The translations under genes and the position numbers were made by a program. 64,000 nt of DNA from Acidimicrobiia bacterium (lineage in GTDB: Bacteria > Actinomycetota > Acidimicrobiia > Acidimicrobiales > Poriferisodalaceae), in the NCBI GenBank assembly GCA_022820925.1, contig JAJEEO010000006.1, forward strand, positions 62,001-126,000, in the 5' to 3' direction. Shown in pieces: positions 55,239 to 63,998 of the stretch. Positions within the stretch are counted from its first letter, which is position 1, and each line of letters starts with the position of its first letter. The notes under the pieces are model-generated. The model was not told where the DNA came from. It was given only the letters and a program-made list of their open reading frames with translations, and did not search any database.

Positions 55239-55914
55239 TACCCCGACGACCGCCGGCACGACAGCCGCCGTCGAACCGGCCGACGGCGACGAACCGCAGA
55301 TCGCTTACCCCCGCACGGAGTGGGACGACTACGAGATCATCCCGCCCACCACGAGTTTGTCCAACGAGAAGCTGACGATGTGGACCTTCCTGGGTTCGGA
55401 TTGCCTGCTCTTCGGGGCGCTGATCTCCACATACCTGCTGCTGCGCAACCGCCAACCGCTGTCGGGCGAGGGGTCGCTGCGGGCCGCCGACCTGTTCGAC
55501 ATCCCGTTCACCTCGGTGAGCTCGTTCGTGCTGTTGATGAGCTCGCTCACCATGGTGCTCGCGGTGTCGGCGATCACCAGGGGCGAGATGGAGCGCTGCA
55601 AGCTGTGGCTGCTGACCACCGCAGCCCAGGGTGCCGTGTTCATCGCCGGCCAGGTGTACGAGTTCACGAGCTTCTACCGGGAAGGCCTCGGGTACACCGT
55701 CAGCATCTCGTCGTCGGCCTTCTACACGTTGACCGGTTTCCACGGCGTCCACGTGTCGCTGGGCATCATCATGCTGGTCACGCTGTGGGTGATGGTGAAT
55801 CGGGGGATCATCGGACCTGAGCGGGCGGAGACCGTCGAGATCATCGGCCTGTACTGGCACTTCGTCGACATCGTCTGGATCGTGATCTTCGCGGTCGTCT
55901 ACCTGATCCCGTGA
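55231..55914 (+). CDS. ctaE: Cytochrome c oxidase subunit III
   Basis: A 227-residue protein starting at GTG 55231, six bases after GGGGAGG and inside the end of ctaD. Five membrane helices carry WTFLGSDCLLFGALISTYLL, SSFVLLMSSLTMVLAV, the conserved FYTLTGFHGVHVSLGIIML and YWHFVDIVWIVIFAVVYLIP. It stabilises subunit I and its proton uptake. It belongs to the ctaC-ctaD-ctaE-subunit IV operon. Confidence 0.95.
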   Translation: MTDTPTTAGTTAAVEPADGDEPQIAYPRTEWDDYEIIPPTTSLSNEKLTMWTFLGSDCLLFGALISTYLLLRNRQPLSGEGSLRAADLFDIPFTSVSSFVLLMSSLTMVLAVSAITRGEMERCKLWLLTTAAQGAVFIAGQVYEFTSFYREGLGYTVSISSSAFYTLTGFHGVHVSLGIIMLVTLWVMVNRGIIGPERAETVEIIGLYWHFVDIVWIVIFAVVYLIP

Positions 55915-55930
55915 GCGCGGGAGGAGAGCG

Positions 55931-56308
55931 ATGAGCACCGCCACCGAAGCCGCATCCGAAGAAGTCCACGAGTCCGACGAGGCTCACGACGACCATGACC
56001 ATGGCCTGAGCGACTTCGGCTACATCAAGGTCGCCCTGCTGCTCGCTGTGCTCACGGCGGCCGAGGTCTTGATCTACTTCGTCGAGACGGGACCGGTCGA
56101 AGTCCCGTTGCTGCTCATCCTGATGGTGCTGAAGTTCGAGATCGTCGTGGCCTACTTCATGCACTTGCGCTTCGACAGCAAGCTGTTCACGTGGATGTTC
56201 GTCGGAGGGCTGGTGCTCGCCATAGCCGTCTACGCGGCGATGGGCACCTCGATGGTGTTCTGGACAGACCCAGCCGGCTGCGACCTCAGTCCCAACCCCA
56301 ACTGCTGA
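55931..56308 (+). CDS. ctaF: Cytochrome c oxidase subunit IV (prokaryotic type)
   Basis: A 125-residue protein with an acidic, His-containing N-terminus (HDDHDHGLSD) and three membrane helices: VALLLAVLTAAEVLIYFV, PLLLILMVLKFEIVVAYFMH and FTWMFVGGLVLAIAVYAAM. It matches the caa3-type subunit IV family. Starts at ATG 55931 behind GGAGGAGAG. Last gene of the oxidase operon. Confidence 0.9.
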   Translation: MSTATEAASEEVHESDEAHDDHDHGLSDFGYIKVALLLAVLTAAEVLIYFVETGPVEVPLLLILMVLKFEIVVAYFMHLRFDSKLFTWMFVGGLVLAIAVYAAMGTSMVFWTDPAGCDLSPNPNC

Positions 56309-56346
56309 GCGTCGCTGCGTGCAGCGGCGCTTGTCGGAGCCGGCCC

Positions 56347-58146
56347 TCAGCTGCGGCTGAGCTGTTCAACCGGGGCGGCGGTGTAGTCGCCGTGGGGGCC
56401 GTCGTGGCTGAGCACGTAGGCGTTGGTGCGGTTCGCGTCGCCTGCGACCGCGATCACGAACTTCGCCGGCTCCGAGACGATTGGCACTAGGCGGTCGGGG
56501 TCGTCTGATTCGGCGAACTGCGACGGCAGATCGCCGGCGGCGACCACGTCGGTGAGCCGGGGCCGGCCTGCCGCCAGGTTGGTCCATTCGCCGATGAGCT
56601 TCTCGAAGCGCCACGCCGGGATGCGAGCGTGCTCGAAGAGTGCCTCGGCCAGGTTCGCCTTGGTCCAGCCGGCTGCTGCGCAGGTGCGCGCCAGGATCGG
56701 CGACAGCACCAGCAGCGGCCGGTAGTGCATGCGCCCGAGCCCGTACAGGTGCCCGAGGTCCCAGCCGGTGATCCGCGCCAGGCCGTCGGCGAGGTACGGC
56801 ACGATCTCGTCGGGGGTGGAGCCGAACGCGCTGCCGACGATGGCGCCGCTGTTGAAGCGGGCCATGGTGAGCACGTCGTCGTCAGGACCGAAGCCGAATT
56901 CGGCGCTGACCGGGTCCCAGCCGATGTCGCCGAGGGTGGCGGCGTCTTCGCACAGCACCACGCGGAACGAGTTCCCGAAGGTGGACTTGTCGTGCTCGGC
57001 CGCGGTGAAGCCGAACACGTTGCGCTGGTAGAGCCGCAGCCAGCGGCCGACGCTGGTGTTGGCGCGCACACCGTCGCGCAGTGCACCCACGCCAGAGTTG
57101 AAGCCCAGCGCTGCCGCATTCGGACCGTCGAGGATCATCAGCGCGTCGGCGCCGGTGGTGTTGCCCGAATGCTCAGCGCCGTAGTGCGGGTTGGCCAGGA
57201 TGCGTGCCGCGGCCAGCAGCACACCGAGATGCCGCGGCTCGCAGCCCGCCATGACGGCGTTGGTTGCCACCGACCAGACGGTCATGTCGCGGCCGGTCGT
57301 TCGGGCGATGCCCAGCGACTGCTGTGGGTCCAAGCCCGTACCGGCCAGGAATCTCTCGACACGATCCACCGTCGGCGGCATGATCGGCAGCCCGTCCGAC
57401 CATCCTCGCTCGGCGAAGGCATCGTTGATCTCGTCGACCGAACCGCTCATCACGGTGCTGTACGGGGTCGGATCCAAGGACGCTGGCTCGACGGCAGCTG
57501 GACCAACGCGTACCGGGTCAGCAGCCGCGACGTCCGCGGTGGCGCGGCCGTCGGGAGACACCGCACCGTTCGTGACGTTGCGGTCGGTGGACGCTCCGGT
57601 CAGCCCTTCGACGACGGCGTCCACGGTGTGATTGACGAAGTTGCTCTCCATATCCGAAGCGGACTGTGCGTCCACGTGGCCCACCGTGATCGCCAGCGGA
57701 AGCTCCTCGAATCCGTGGCCCTTCGCGGTCGCGGCGGCCTGGCCGTCGAAGCTCTCGCACACGATCGAGACCGACGGCACCCCCGCGGTCTCGGCTGCTA
57801 CGGCTGCCCGCGCCACGGCGGGCGTGCAGCTGCCTCAGCAGCCCATTCCCGACACGACGGCGTCGACAGCTCGTGAACGCAACGAGTCGGGCAGTCGGTC
57901 GATGACGGCGGCCTCGTCGCCGCCGTGCGTGTTGCCGAACGTCTCGTAGCCCACGAACGTCACGCCCTCGTAGCGGGCAGCGAGCTCGCGTTCGAGAATC
58001 GGGAACAGCTCATCGCCGCGGAACAGGTAGTCCCACAGGAACCCGATCCGCTTGCCGGCCAGCGTGTCGAGCCTCGGCGCCAGCTCCCGCTGCTCGATGC
58101 CTGACGGCGCTCCCGGCCAGACGACGTCGTAGGACGGTTCGGTCAT
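56347..58146 (-). CDS. UGSC-family selenoprotein (in-frame TGA read as selenocysteine)
   Basis: One 599-residue gene, apparently split by a TGA at 57835-57837. The codons around it are TGC TGA GGC AGC TGC, giving Cys-Sec-Gly-Ser-Cys with Sec at residue 104, the mark of the UGSC (seleno)protein family. Reading continues in frame for 495 further codons of protein-like sequence (CESFDGQAAATAKGHGFEEL, WSDGLPIMPPTVDRVERFL, TNAVMAGCEPRHLGVLLAA). The Sec domain has a Rossmann-like plan and resembles redox proteins; the large C-terminal domain is the usual partner of this family. Enzyme function is unknown. A conventional reading would be two genes or a broken one. Confidence 0.85.
57806..57823 (-). 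promoter_or_regulatory. Candidate bacterial SECIS hairpin
   Basis: On the minus strand, 11 bases after the TGA, GCCCGC (57823-57818) pairs with GCGGGC (57811-57806) around the six-base loop CGTGGC. Distance, stem length and a G at the second loop position agree with known bacterial SECIS elements, which SelB binds to recode UGA. Confidence 0.55.
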
Positions 58147-58184
58147 GGAAGCATCCCCCTACGGTGCCTGCGCGGGCCCGGGGC

Positions 58185-59939
58185 TCAGCCTTTTGATTCG
58201 GGCGCGTCAACGTGGACGGTCACGATATCCACCTCGTGATATTGCTGATGGTTCACCGACGCGGCGTGATGCTGCAGCACTCGAAGCGAGAGATCCCGCT
58301 CGACGGGCCGCTCCACGCTGTGGGCATCCAGCACCGCGAGCCGGTCCTCGATGTTCTCCCCGCTGGCGGTGGCCACGAACTCGAGCACGGCGCCGCCGTC
58401 CTGCTTGCTCGCTGTCAGCCGCAAGTTGCGACCCTCGCCGACACCTGAAGGCCGTTCGGCGTCGATCAGCGTCAGCAGCGCTTCCTCGGCCACTGCGTCG
58501 AGACGGTCTGACATCGCTCGGCCCCAGCCGTTGCGGTCGGCAAAGCGGCCCACGAACACCCGAACCTGAGGCAACTCCGACGCCGCCAGCTCGCAGCGCA
58601 ACCGCTGGGGACGGGCCCGGGTGATCTCATCGAACAGTGTCAGCACGATGGCGGTGAGCCCGCCGGCAGTCATGCCGTTCTCGAGGAAGCCGCCTGCAAA
58701 GCCCGACAGATACTCGGGGAAGATCTGGTTGTTCTGGAAGCCCACGCCGATCCAGAACGAGAAGCCCGCGATCAGCCCTCGGCGGTAGTCGGTGGCGTCG
58801 GCGATCACGATCTTCATGCCCACCACGAACAGCAGCGCCAACAGCACGGTCACATAAGCCGCCACCACCGCATCGGGGATCGCCAGCACGAGGGCCAGCA
58901 GCTTGGGCACGAATGCCATCACGATGAACGAGATGCCGATCGCCACGCCAACCCGGCGCGCCGCCACGCCGGTCAGCTCGGTGATGGAGATGCTGGTGGA
59001 GTAGGTGGTGTTCGGCACCGTGCCTGCCAGTCCCGACAGCAGGTTGCCGGTGCCGTCGGCGGCCACGGCGCCCTGCACGGCCCGGTAGTCGACAGCCCGG
59101 GGCCGGCGCCACGACACGCGCTGGATGGCGACCGAGTCGCCGATGGTCTCGACGGCGCCGATGAGCGTGACGAAGATGAACGCGGGGAGCAGGCCCCAGA
59201 ATTCGGCGCCGAACGAGAAATCGAAGCCGGGCCAGCCGCCGTCGGGCAGGCCGATCCAACTGGCGTCAGCAACTCGGTCGAAGTCGTACAACCCGAAGAA
59301 CGCCGCGACGATCGATCCGGCGACGATGCCGATGACCGGCGCCCACAGCCTCAGGCTGCCCCTGGCCTTCAGCGCGATGACGATGATGACGCCCATGGCG
59401 GCGAGCGCGCTCAGCGGAGCACTCGCCGCTGCACTGCCTTCAGGCGAGGCCGTCACCAGGTCGAAGATGAGCGGCATCACCGTCACGGCGATGAGCATGA
59501 CCACGGTGCCTGCCACAGTCGGCGTCAGCAGCCGCCGAAAGAGCGACAGCTTCGTCGCGAGCAGGAACTGGAACAGCGATGAGGCCACGACGAGGCTGGC
59601 CAGCAGGCCCGGCCCGCCGTCGGTGAGGGCGGTGACACAGACGGCGATGAAGGCACCGGAGGTGCCCATCAGGAGCACGTACCCGGCGCCGATGCGGCCG
59701 AACCGGACTGCCTGCAGGATCGTGCTGATGCCGCTGATCGCCGCGGCGGCGAACACGGCCCACGTCAGGTAGGCGTCGGTGCCGCCGGCGGCCCGGACCA
59801 CGATCGCAGGCGTCAGCACGACACCGGCGATGGCCAGAACTGCAAACTGCAATCCCAGCCCTGCGGTGAGCGGCAGCGGGGGCTTGTCGTCGGCCTCGAA
59901 GCGAATGTGGCGGGAGGCGGTCGGTGCATGTTCGGGCAT
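58185..59939 (-). CDS. NCS2 (xanthine/uracil-type) permease with a C-terminal ATPase-like domain
   Basis: A 584-residue protein. Residues 20-440 form the NCS2 transporter (about 12-14 helices; signature QRVSWRRPRAVDYRAVQGAV and NTTYSTSISITELTGVA). The last 130 residues are soluble and resemble a GHKL/anti-sigma-type ATPase domain (GWGRAMSDRLDAVAEEALLT, HHAASVNHQQYHEVDIVTVH). The same fusion occurs in other solute carrier family 23 proteins; its role is unknown. I start it at the ATG at 59939, 61 bases from the divergent serS; the open frame upstream runs into serS. Confidence 0.85.
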   Translation of the reverse strand: MPEHAPTASRHIRFEADDKPPLPLTAGLGLQFAVLAIAGVVLTPAIVVRAAGGTDAYLTWAVFAAAAISGISTILQAVRFGRIGAGYVLLMGTSGAFIAVCVTALTDGGPGLLASLVVASSLFQFLLATKLSLFRRLLTPTVAGTVVMLIAVTVMPLIFDLVTASPEGSAAASAPLSALAAMGVIIVIALKARGSLRLWAPVIGIVAGSIVAAFFGLYDFDRVADASWIGLPDGGWPGFDFSFGAEFWGLLPAFIFVTLIGAVETIGDSVAIQRVSWRRPRAVDYRAVQGAVAADGTGNLLSGLAGTVPNTTYSTSISITELTGVAARRVGVAIGISFIVMAFVPKLLALVLAIPDAVVAAYVTVLLALLFVVGMKIVIADATDYRRGLIAGFSFWIGVGFQNNQIFPEYLSGFAGGFLENGMTAGGLTAIVLTLFDEITRARPQRLRCELAASELPQVRVFVGRFADRNGWGRAMSDRLDAVAEEALLTLIDAERPSGVGEGRNLRLTASKQDGGAVLEFVATASGENIEDRLAVLDAHSVERPVERDLSLRVLQHHAASVNHQQYHEVDIVTVHVDAPESKG

Positions 59940-60000
59940 CCGGCGATCCTCGCGGCCGCCACTGGCCAACGCAAGCACCGCGCCGGTAGCTTCGGCCGGC

Positions 60001-61254
60001 GTGATCGACCTCCGCCGGCTTCGCGAGGATGCCGCATACCGCGATGGCGCTGCCCGCAAGGGCGCCTCGGAGGAGTTCATCGACGACGTGCTCGCGGCCG
60101 ACGAGACGTGGCGGGCAGTCACCCACCAGGCTGAGCAGGCGCGTGCGGCGCAGAACGCAGCATCGCGCGAGATCGGGCGGGCTGCCCCCGACGAGCGTCC
60201 GGCGAAGATCGCCGAGGCGGCACGCCTCAAGGAGGAGGTGGAACGCCTCGAGGTCTCCGAGCGGGAAGCCGCCGAGCGGCGAACTGAGTTGGCGCTGCAG
60301 GTTCCCAACCCCGCTGCGGCCGACGTTCCGTCAGGCGGAGAGGAGCACTTCGAGACGGTGCGTGAGGTGGGAGAGCGGGGCGATCCGCCTGCTCACGACC
60401 ATGCCGAGATCGGTGCGTTGGCCGGCCTGGTCGACTCCGAGAGCGGTGCTCGCAACAGCGGCTCGCGGTTCGCTTACCTCAAGGGCGCGGCGGTGCGACT
60501 GGAGTTCGCCCTCGTTCAGTGGACGATGGACTTGCTGGAGCGCAACGGCTTCGTGCCCGTCGTGCCGCCGGTGCTCGTGCGCGAGGAGATGATGACCGAG
60601 GCCGGGTTCTTCCCCGCCGACCGTCACCAGGTGTACGAGATCGACGGCGACGACCTGTTCCTGATCGGCACGTCCGAGGTGGCGCTGGCAGGCCTGCACC
60701 GGGGCGAGCGGCTGGACCGGGCCGGGCTGCCGCTGCGCTATGCCGGGTTCTCATCATGCTTCCGGCGCGAGGCCGGCACGTACGGCAAGGACACCCGCGG
60801 CATCTTCCGGGTGCATCAATTCGACAAAGTCGAGATGTTCTCGTTCTGCGACTCGGAGACGAGCTGGGACGAGCTGGAGGCATTGCGCGCCATCCAGGAG
60901 GAGATCGTCGGTTCGCTCGACCTGCCCTACCGGGTCATCAACGTGGCGGCCGGCGACCTGGGTGCTGCGGCGGCCAAGAAGTACGACCTCGAGGTGTGGC
61001 TGCCTTCCGAGCGCGCCTACCGCGAGGTCACCTCGTGCTCGAACTACACCGACTACTCGGCCCGGCGCCTCGGCACCCGTTGGTTCGACGAAGACGGCCA
61101 AGGGCTGGTCCACACCCTGAACGGCACGGCCTGTGCCGTCGGCCGCACGCTCGTGTTCATCATGGAGAACCACCAGCGGCCCGACGGCTCCATCTCCGTG
61201 CCAGAAGTGCTCCACGCCTGGCTCAACTTCACCGAGATACCGGCGCCGGCGTAG
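60001..61254 (+). CDS. serS: Serine-tRNA ligase
   Basis: A 417-residue class II tRNA synthetase. The N-terminal coiled-coil arm (about residues 35-105) reaches the long variable arm of tRNA-Ser; the catalytic core has PPVLVREEMMTEAGFFP, motif 2 FSSCFRREAGTYGKDTRGIF and motif 3 NGTACAVGRTLVFIMENHQ. Start is GTG 60001 (IDLRRLREDAAYRDGAARK is the usual N-terminus). It overlaps the end of a small minus-strand gene by 26 bases. Confidence 0.96.
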   Translation: MIDLRRLREDAAYRDGAARKGASEEFIDDVLAADETWRAVTHQAEQARAAQNAASREIGRAAPDERPAKIAEAARLKEEVERLEVSEREAAERRTELALQVPNPAAADVPSGGEEHFETVREVGERGDPPAHDHAEIGALAGLVDSESGARNSGSRFAYLKGAAVRLEFALVQWTMDLLERNGFVPVVPPVLVREEMMTEAGFFPADRHQVYEIDGDDLFLIGTSEVALAGLHRGERLDRAGLPLRYAGFSSCFRREAGTYGKDTRGIFRVHQFDKVEMFSFCDSETSWDELEALRAIQEEIVGSLDLPYRVINVAAGDLGAAAAKKYDLEVWLPSERAYREVTSCSNYTDYSARRLGTRWFDEDGQGLVHTLNGTACAVGRTLVFIMENHQRPDGSISVPEVLHAWLNFTEIPAPA

Positions 61255-61474
61255 CGGATTCGCAGGTGCCGGTCTGGGTCTCGGCGACGCAGGACGCCGG
61301 CGCTGAGTCAGTCAATTGAAATGCCTCATCGCCGGCAGCGCAGAATGTGGCGCCGACGACGACGCCTGCGATGACGACCGCAGCCGCAATCGTGCGCAGG
61401 TTCCACGACGGTTGCGGAGTCTGCGGCGGTTCGGCATTTCCGGCGGTCTCATCGCCGACCGGTTCATCGGCCAC
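61229..61474 (-). CDS. Small single-helix membrane protein, hypothetical
   Basis: An 81-residue candidate starting at GTG 61474: a polar N-terminus (VADEPVGDETAGNAEPPQTP), one membrane helix (IAAAVVIAGVVVGATFCAAG) and a short Cys-containing outer part (SCVAETQTGTCESATP). Its end overlaps serS tail to tail. The hydrophobic segment and base composition favour a real gene, but no ribosome site or homologue is recognised. Confidence 0.45.
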   Translation of the reverse strand: MADEPVGDETAGNAEPPQTPQPSWNLRTIAAAVVIAGVVVGATFCAAGDEAFQLTDSAPASCVAETQTGTCESATPAPVSR

Positions 61475-61508
61475 GCCGCCGAGATTATGAGTAACTCGCC
61501 GAGCCGGC

Positions 61509-61838
61509 TTACGCGAGGGCAAGGCCGGCGGCGGCTGCGGCAGTCGCGCCGGTGATGGTGAGGGAGATGTATCCGAGCGCGAGCAGGGGACTGGCGCGGG
61601 CCAGGCGCACTGACTCGGGAAGCAATCCTGAGACCGTCGTGAGTGCGCCGAGACCCGCTGTGCCGATGACGGTCGTCGTGGCATCACCTGTGCCTGCCAG
61701 CAGGCCGAGCGCGAAGGCGCCCGAGATGTTGATGAGCAGCGTTCCGCCCGGGCCCTGGGCGGTGCTGACTCTCCAGCGCAGCACGGTGCCCGCAGCAGCC
61801 GCGATGCAGAAGCCGACGGCCACTGCCAGCGAGGTCAT
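61509..61838 (-). CDS. crcB: Fluoride channel subunit CrcB/FluC (second)
   Basis: A 109-residue protein with four membrane helices. FluC marks: GTVLRWRVSTAQGPGGTLLI then NISGAFALGLLAG, and GLGALTTVSGLLPESV. FluC channels export fluoride as dual-topology dimers; two adjacent genes, as here, usually form an antiparallel heterodimer. It overlaps the first crcB by 4 bases. Confidence 0.9.
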   Translation of the reverse strand: MTSLAVAVGFCIAAAAGTVLRWRVSTAQGPGGTLLINISGAFALGLLAGTGDATTTVIGTAGLGALTTVSGLLPESVRLARASPLLALGYISLTITGATAAAAAGLALA

Positions 61839-62233
61839 GGCCGGGCTCCGCGTGCGATCGCGAGCGTGCGGCCCGTGACAAACGCCAATGTGCATGCGGC
61901 GATCGTCAGGCCGAGCCACGCGAATGCCGTGCCGACACGCCCGTCGTCGAGGTAGGTGGCCAGCTGGAGCGCCAGCGCCGACATGGAGGTGAGCGCACCG
62001 CAGAAGCCTGCTGCCAGCCACGGTGACGGCGCGGGGCCGAGACCAGTTCGGGATCGATGCGGCAGGTGTCGCATGCGCTCGTGACGGGCGGTGACCCAGC
62101 CTATGAGAGCGCAGCCGACCACGTTGGCCACGAGGAGGGCCCACGCCCCGTCCAGCTGCGTCGTCGCCGCCCATCTGGCTGCCGCGCCGATGACTCCCGC
62201 GATGGCGACCGACCCGGCGGTGCGCAGCGTCAT
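61835..62233 (-). CDS. crcB: Fluoride channel subunit CrcB/FluC (first)
   Basis: A 132-residue four-helix protein: GVIGAAARWAATTQLDGAWA, LLVANVVGCALIGWVTARHE, and GFCGALTSMSALALQLATYL (the F-box/Na site region). It is partner of the next crcB. The extra loop of about 20 residues (MRHLPHRSRTGLGPAPSPW) between helices 2 and 3 is longer than usual. No fluoride riboswitch was identified upstream. Confidence 0.9.
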   Translation of the reverse strand: MTLRTAGSVAIAGVIGAAARWAATTQLDGAWALLVANVVGCALIGWVTARHERMRHLPHRSRTGLGPAPSPWLAAGFCGALTSMSALALQLATYLDDGRVGTAFAWLGLTIAACTLAFVTGRTLAIARGARP

Positions 62234-62257
62234 CTCTGCTCGCCTGGTGGCGAGGGA

Positions 62258-62956
62258 TCAGCCCGCGACCGAGGTCGCGGGCTCCATCAGGCGGTCGTCG
62301 CTGGAGGCGTGGCCAGCCTGCGGCCATGCTCGGGCGGCAGTCGCCAAGCCTTCGATGAGCGCCTCGTGATGGGGCACCCGTCCGGGGCCGCGGAATCCTG
62401 TCCACATCGGGCTCTTGCCGCGGATGCGCGGCGGCAGTTCGATCTGGACGCCGCCGCCGCGTGGCAGGTTGCAGGGGTTGCGCGGGTGCTGGCCGGCCAG
62501 CGTCTTGGGGATGTCATCGAGACGATGAAGGATCTCGTAGTGCGGCAGTCGCCCGATCAGATGCACCGCGACGTGGGCCGCCAGCGTCCGGTTGCGCCCG
62601 CCCAGCAGCACCGCTCGCAGCAGCCGGGGGCTGCCGAATCCGTGGACTGCCACCACGACATCCACATGGTCGAGGAACTCACGCAGCACCGGCGAATCAG
62701 CGGGATCGAAGCTGTGGCTAGGCAGGTGCCACTGATCGTCGGGACCCTGCAGGCAGGCATACACCGAGGCGTCGCTGCGCTCGGCGGCCGCCGAGGCGAT
62801 GTCGTCGGTCACCTCTTCGAGCCAGCCGCCGTGAAAGGCCATGAAGCCGAACCGCGAACGCAGTTGCAGCACTTCGCTCACCCCGGGACGCCCGAGCAAT
62901 TCGGCGAAGGGCCGCTCAGCGTCGAGCAGCGTGCGGTCCTTCAGGTGCAGTGCCAC
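62258..62956 (-). CDS. Poly-gamma-glutamate hydrolase family protein
   Basis: A 232-residue protein of the PghP-like (DUF867) family of zinc peptidases. The metal-binding blocks are FMAFHGGWLEEVTDDIASAA (H-G-G-x-x-E type) and VVVAVHGFGSPRLLRAVLLG. Known members are phage or bacterial enzymes that break poly-gamma-glutamate; the natural substrate here is not clear. Start is GTG 62956, six bases after the ccdA stop, so it is probably co-transcribed with ccdA. Confidence 0.8.
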   Translation of the reverse strand: MALHLKDRTLLDAERPFAELLGRPGVSEVLQLRSRFGFMAFHGGWLEEVTDDIASAAAERSDASVYACLQGPDDQWHLPSHSFDPADSPVLREFLDHVDVVVAVHGFGSPRLLRAVLLGGRNRTLAAHVAVHLIGRLPHYEILHRLDDIPKTLAGQHPRNPCNLPRGGGVQIELPPRIRGKSPMWTGFRGPGRVPHHEALIEGLATAARAWPQAGHASSDDRLMEPATSVAG

Positions 62957-62962
62957 GGTGGA

Positions 62963-63880
62963 TCAGTTCAGCATCTCCGCGGCACTGCTCGCTTGGTCTG
63001 GAGCTGCTGGGTCGCCGCCGCCGTTCTCGGCTGAGGCCGTCTCGCTGCGGCGGCCCGTCGCCAGCATCGCCATGACACCGACGGCGAGCACGATGCTCAT
63101 GATGATTCCGAGCCGCACGCCGCCGACGGAGGCCACCCAGTTGGACAGGCTGCTGCTCCAGCGTTCGACAGTCACCACCAGCCCGTCGCCGCCGCGGTCG
63201 GTCAGGTCGATGAACCAGTACCAGATGGTGAACGCGCCGGCTGCGATCATCAGGATCGCCGCGATGGTGTCGGTGTAGCGCATGAGCACCCGCAGCTTGC
63301 TCAGCAGCCAGCCGCGTGCCAGCGCCAGGCTGACGGCCAGCGACGTCAGCACCATGCCCATGCCCAGCGCATAGAGCACAAATGACACGACGCCGCCGAC
63401 GAAGCTGTCATCGCCGGCGGAGGCCGTGACCACGACAAGGAACGTGGCCAGTCCGCACGAGACCGAGGCCACCGCATAGCTCACGCCGAACAGGAACAGC
63501 GAGCGCATGTCCCGCCCGCTCGCCCCTCGCTCGAACTTGGGCAGGTAGGCCGTGAGCCGGAAGCCGGCGAGGATCGCGACGCCGAGCGCGATGAGCCCCA
63601 CCCCGATGACGATGGCCGCCCACGGCACGTAGTCGCGCAGGGCGCTCAAACCCGCCGACAGCGCGATGCCGACGATGCCGAACACCACCACGATGCCGGT
63701 GGTGACGACCGCGCCGGTGGCCAATGCCCGCCCGACGCCTGCACGGGAGCTGCCCTCGCCGGCTCGGCGGTCGATGCCCAGGAAGAACGACAGGTAGGCG
63801 GGCAACATCGCGAAGCCGCACGGGTTGATGGTCGCCACGATGCCAGCCGTGAAAGCGAAGGTGAGCCGTGCGCTGTTCAC
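62963..63880 (-). CDS. ccdA: Cytochrome c biogenesis protein CcdA
   Basis: A 305-residue, six- to seven-helix membrane protein that carries reducing equivalents across the membrane for haem attachment or thiol repair. The two redox Cys are in TINPCGFAMLPAYLSFFLG and ASVSCGLATFLVVV. The C-terminal part adds an extra helix and a polar tail. It fits the need of the haem-bearing CtaC encoded upstream. It starts at GTG 63880, close to a hairpin array. Confidence 0.92.
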   Translation of the reverse strand: MNSARLTFAFTAGIVATINPCGFAMLPAYLSFFLGIDRRAGEGSSRAGVGRALATGAVVTTGIVVVFGIVGIALSAGLSALRDYVPWAAIVIGVGLIALGVAILAGFRLTAYLPKFERGASGRDMRSLFLFGVSYAVASVSCGLATFLVVVTASAGDDSFVGGVVSFVLYALGMGMVLTSLAVSLALARGWLLSKLRVLMRYTDTIAAILMIAAGAFTIWYWFIDLTDRGGDGLVVTVERWSSSLSNWVASVGGVRLGIIMSIVLAVGVMAMLATGRRSETASAENGGGDPAAPDQASSAAEMLN

Positions 63881-63900
63881 AATCCGCTGTGTCCTTTCTT

Positions 63901-63998
63901 CGGCCTAGAGGCCGCTGTGTCGATTCTTCGGCCTAAAGGCCGCTGTGTCGATTCTTCGGGCTAAAGCCCGCTGTGTTGTTTCTTCGGCCTAGAGGCCG
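63901..63998. repeat. Array of hairpin repeats with an exact 28-base period
   Basis: Four 14-base palindromes start at 63901, 63929, 63957 and 63985, exactly 28 bases apart: CGGCCTAGAGGCCG, CGGCCTAAAGGCCG, CGGGCTAAAGCCCG and CGGCCTAGAGGCCG. The linker CTGTGTCGATTCTT is nearly constant. In unit 3 both stem arms change together, so pairing is conserved. The array begins just upstream of ccdA and is cut by the window end. Confidence 0.9.

Noticed and set aside
53211-55259. A 682-residue open frame antisense to ctaD
   Set aside because: Shadow of a verified oxidase gene; the His/Asp/Gln-rich product is the typical reverse complement of a membrane protein in high-GC DNA.
57816-57837. Reading the TGA as a nonsense mutation that kills the gene
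   Set aside because: Frame and protein-like composition continue for 495 codons, the TGA sits exactly at the Sec position of the UGSC motif, and a SECIS-like hairpin follows at the right distance.
63901-63998. The 28-base periodic repeats as a CRISPR array
   Set aside because: The units follow each other directly with near-identical linkers, so there are no unique spacers, and no cas gene is present in the visible part.
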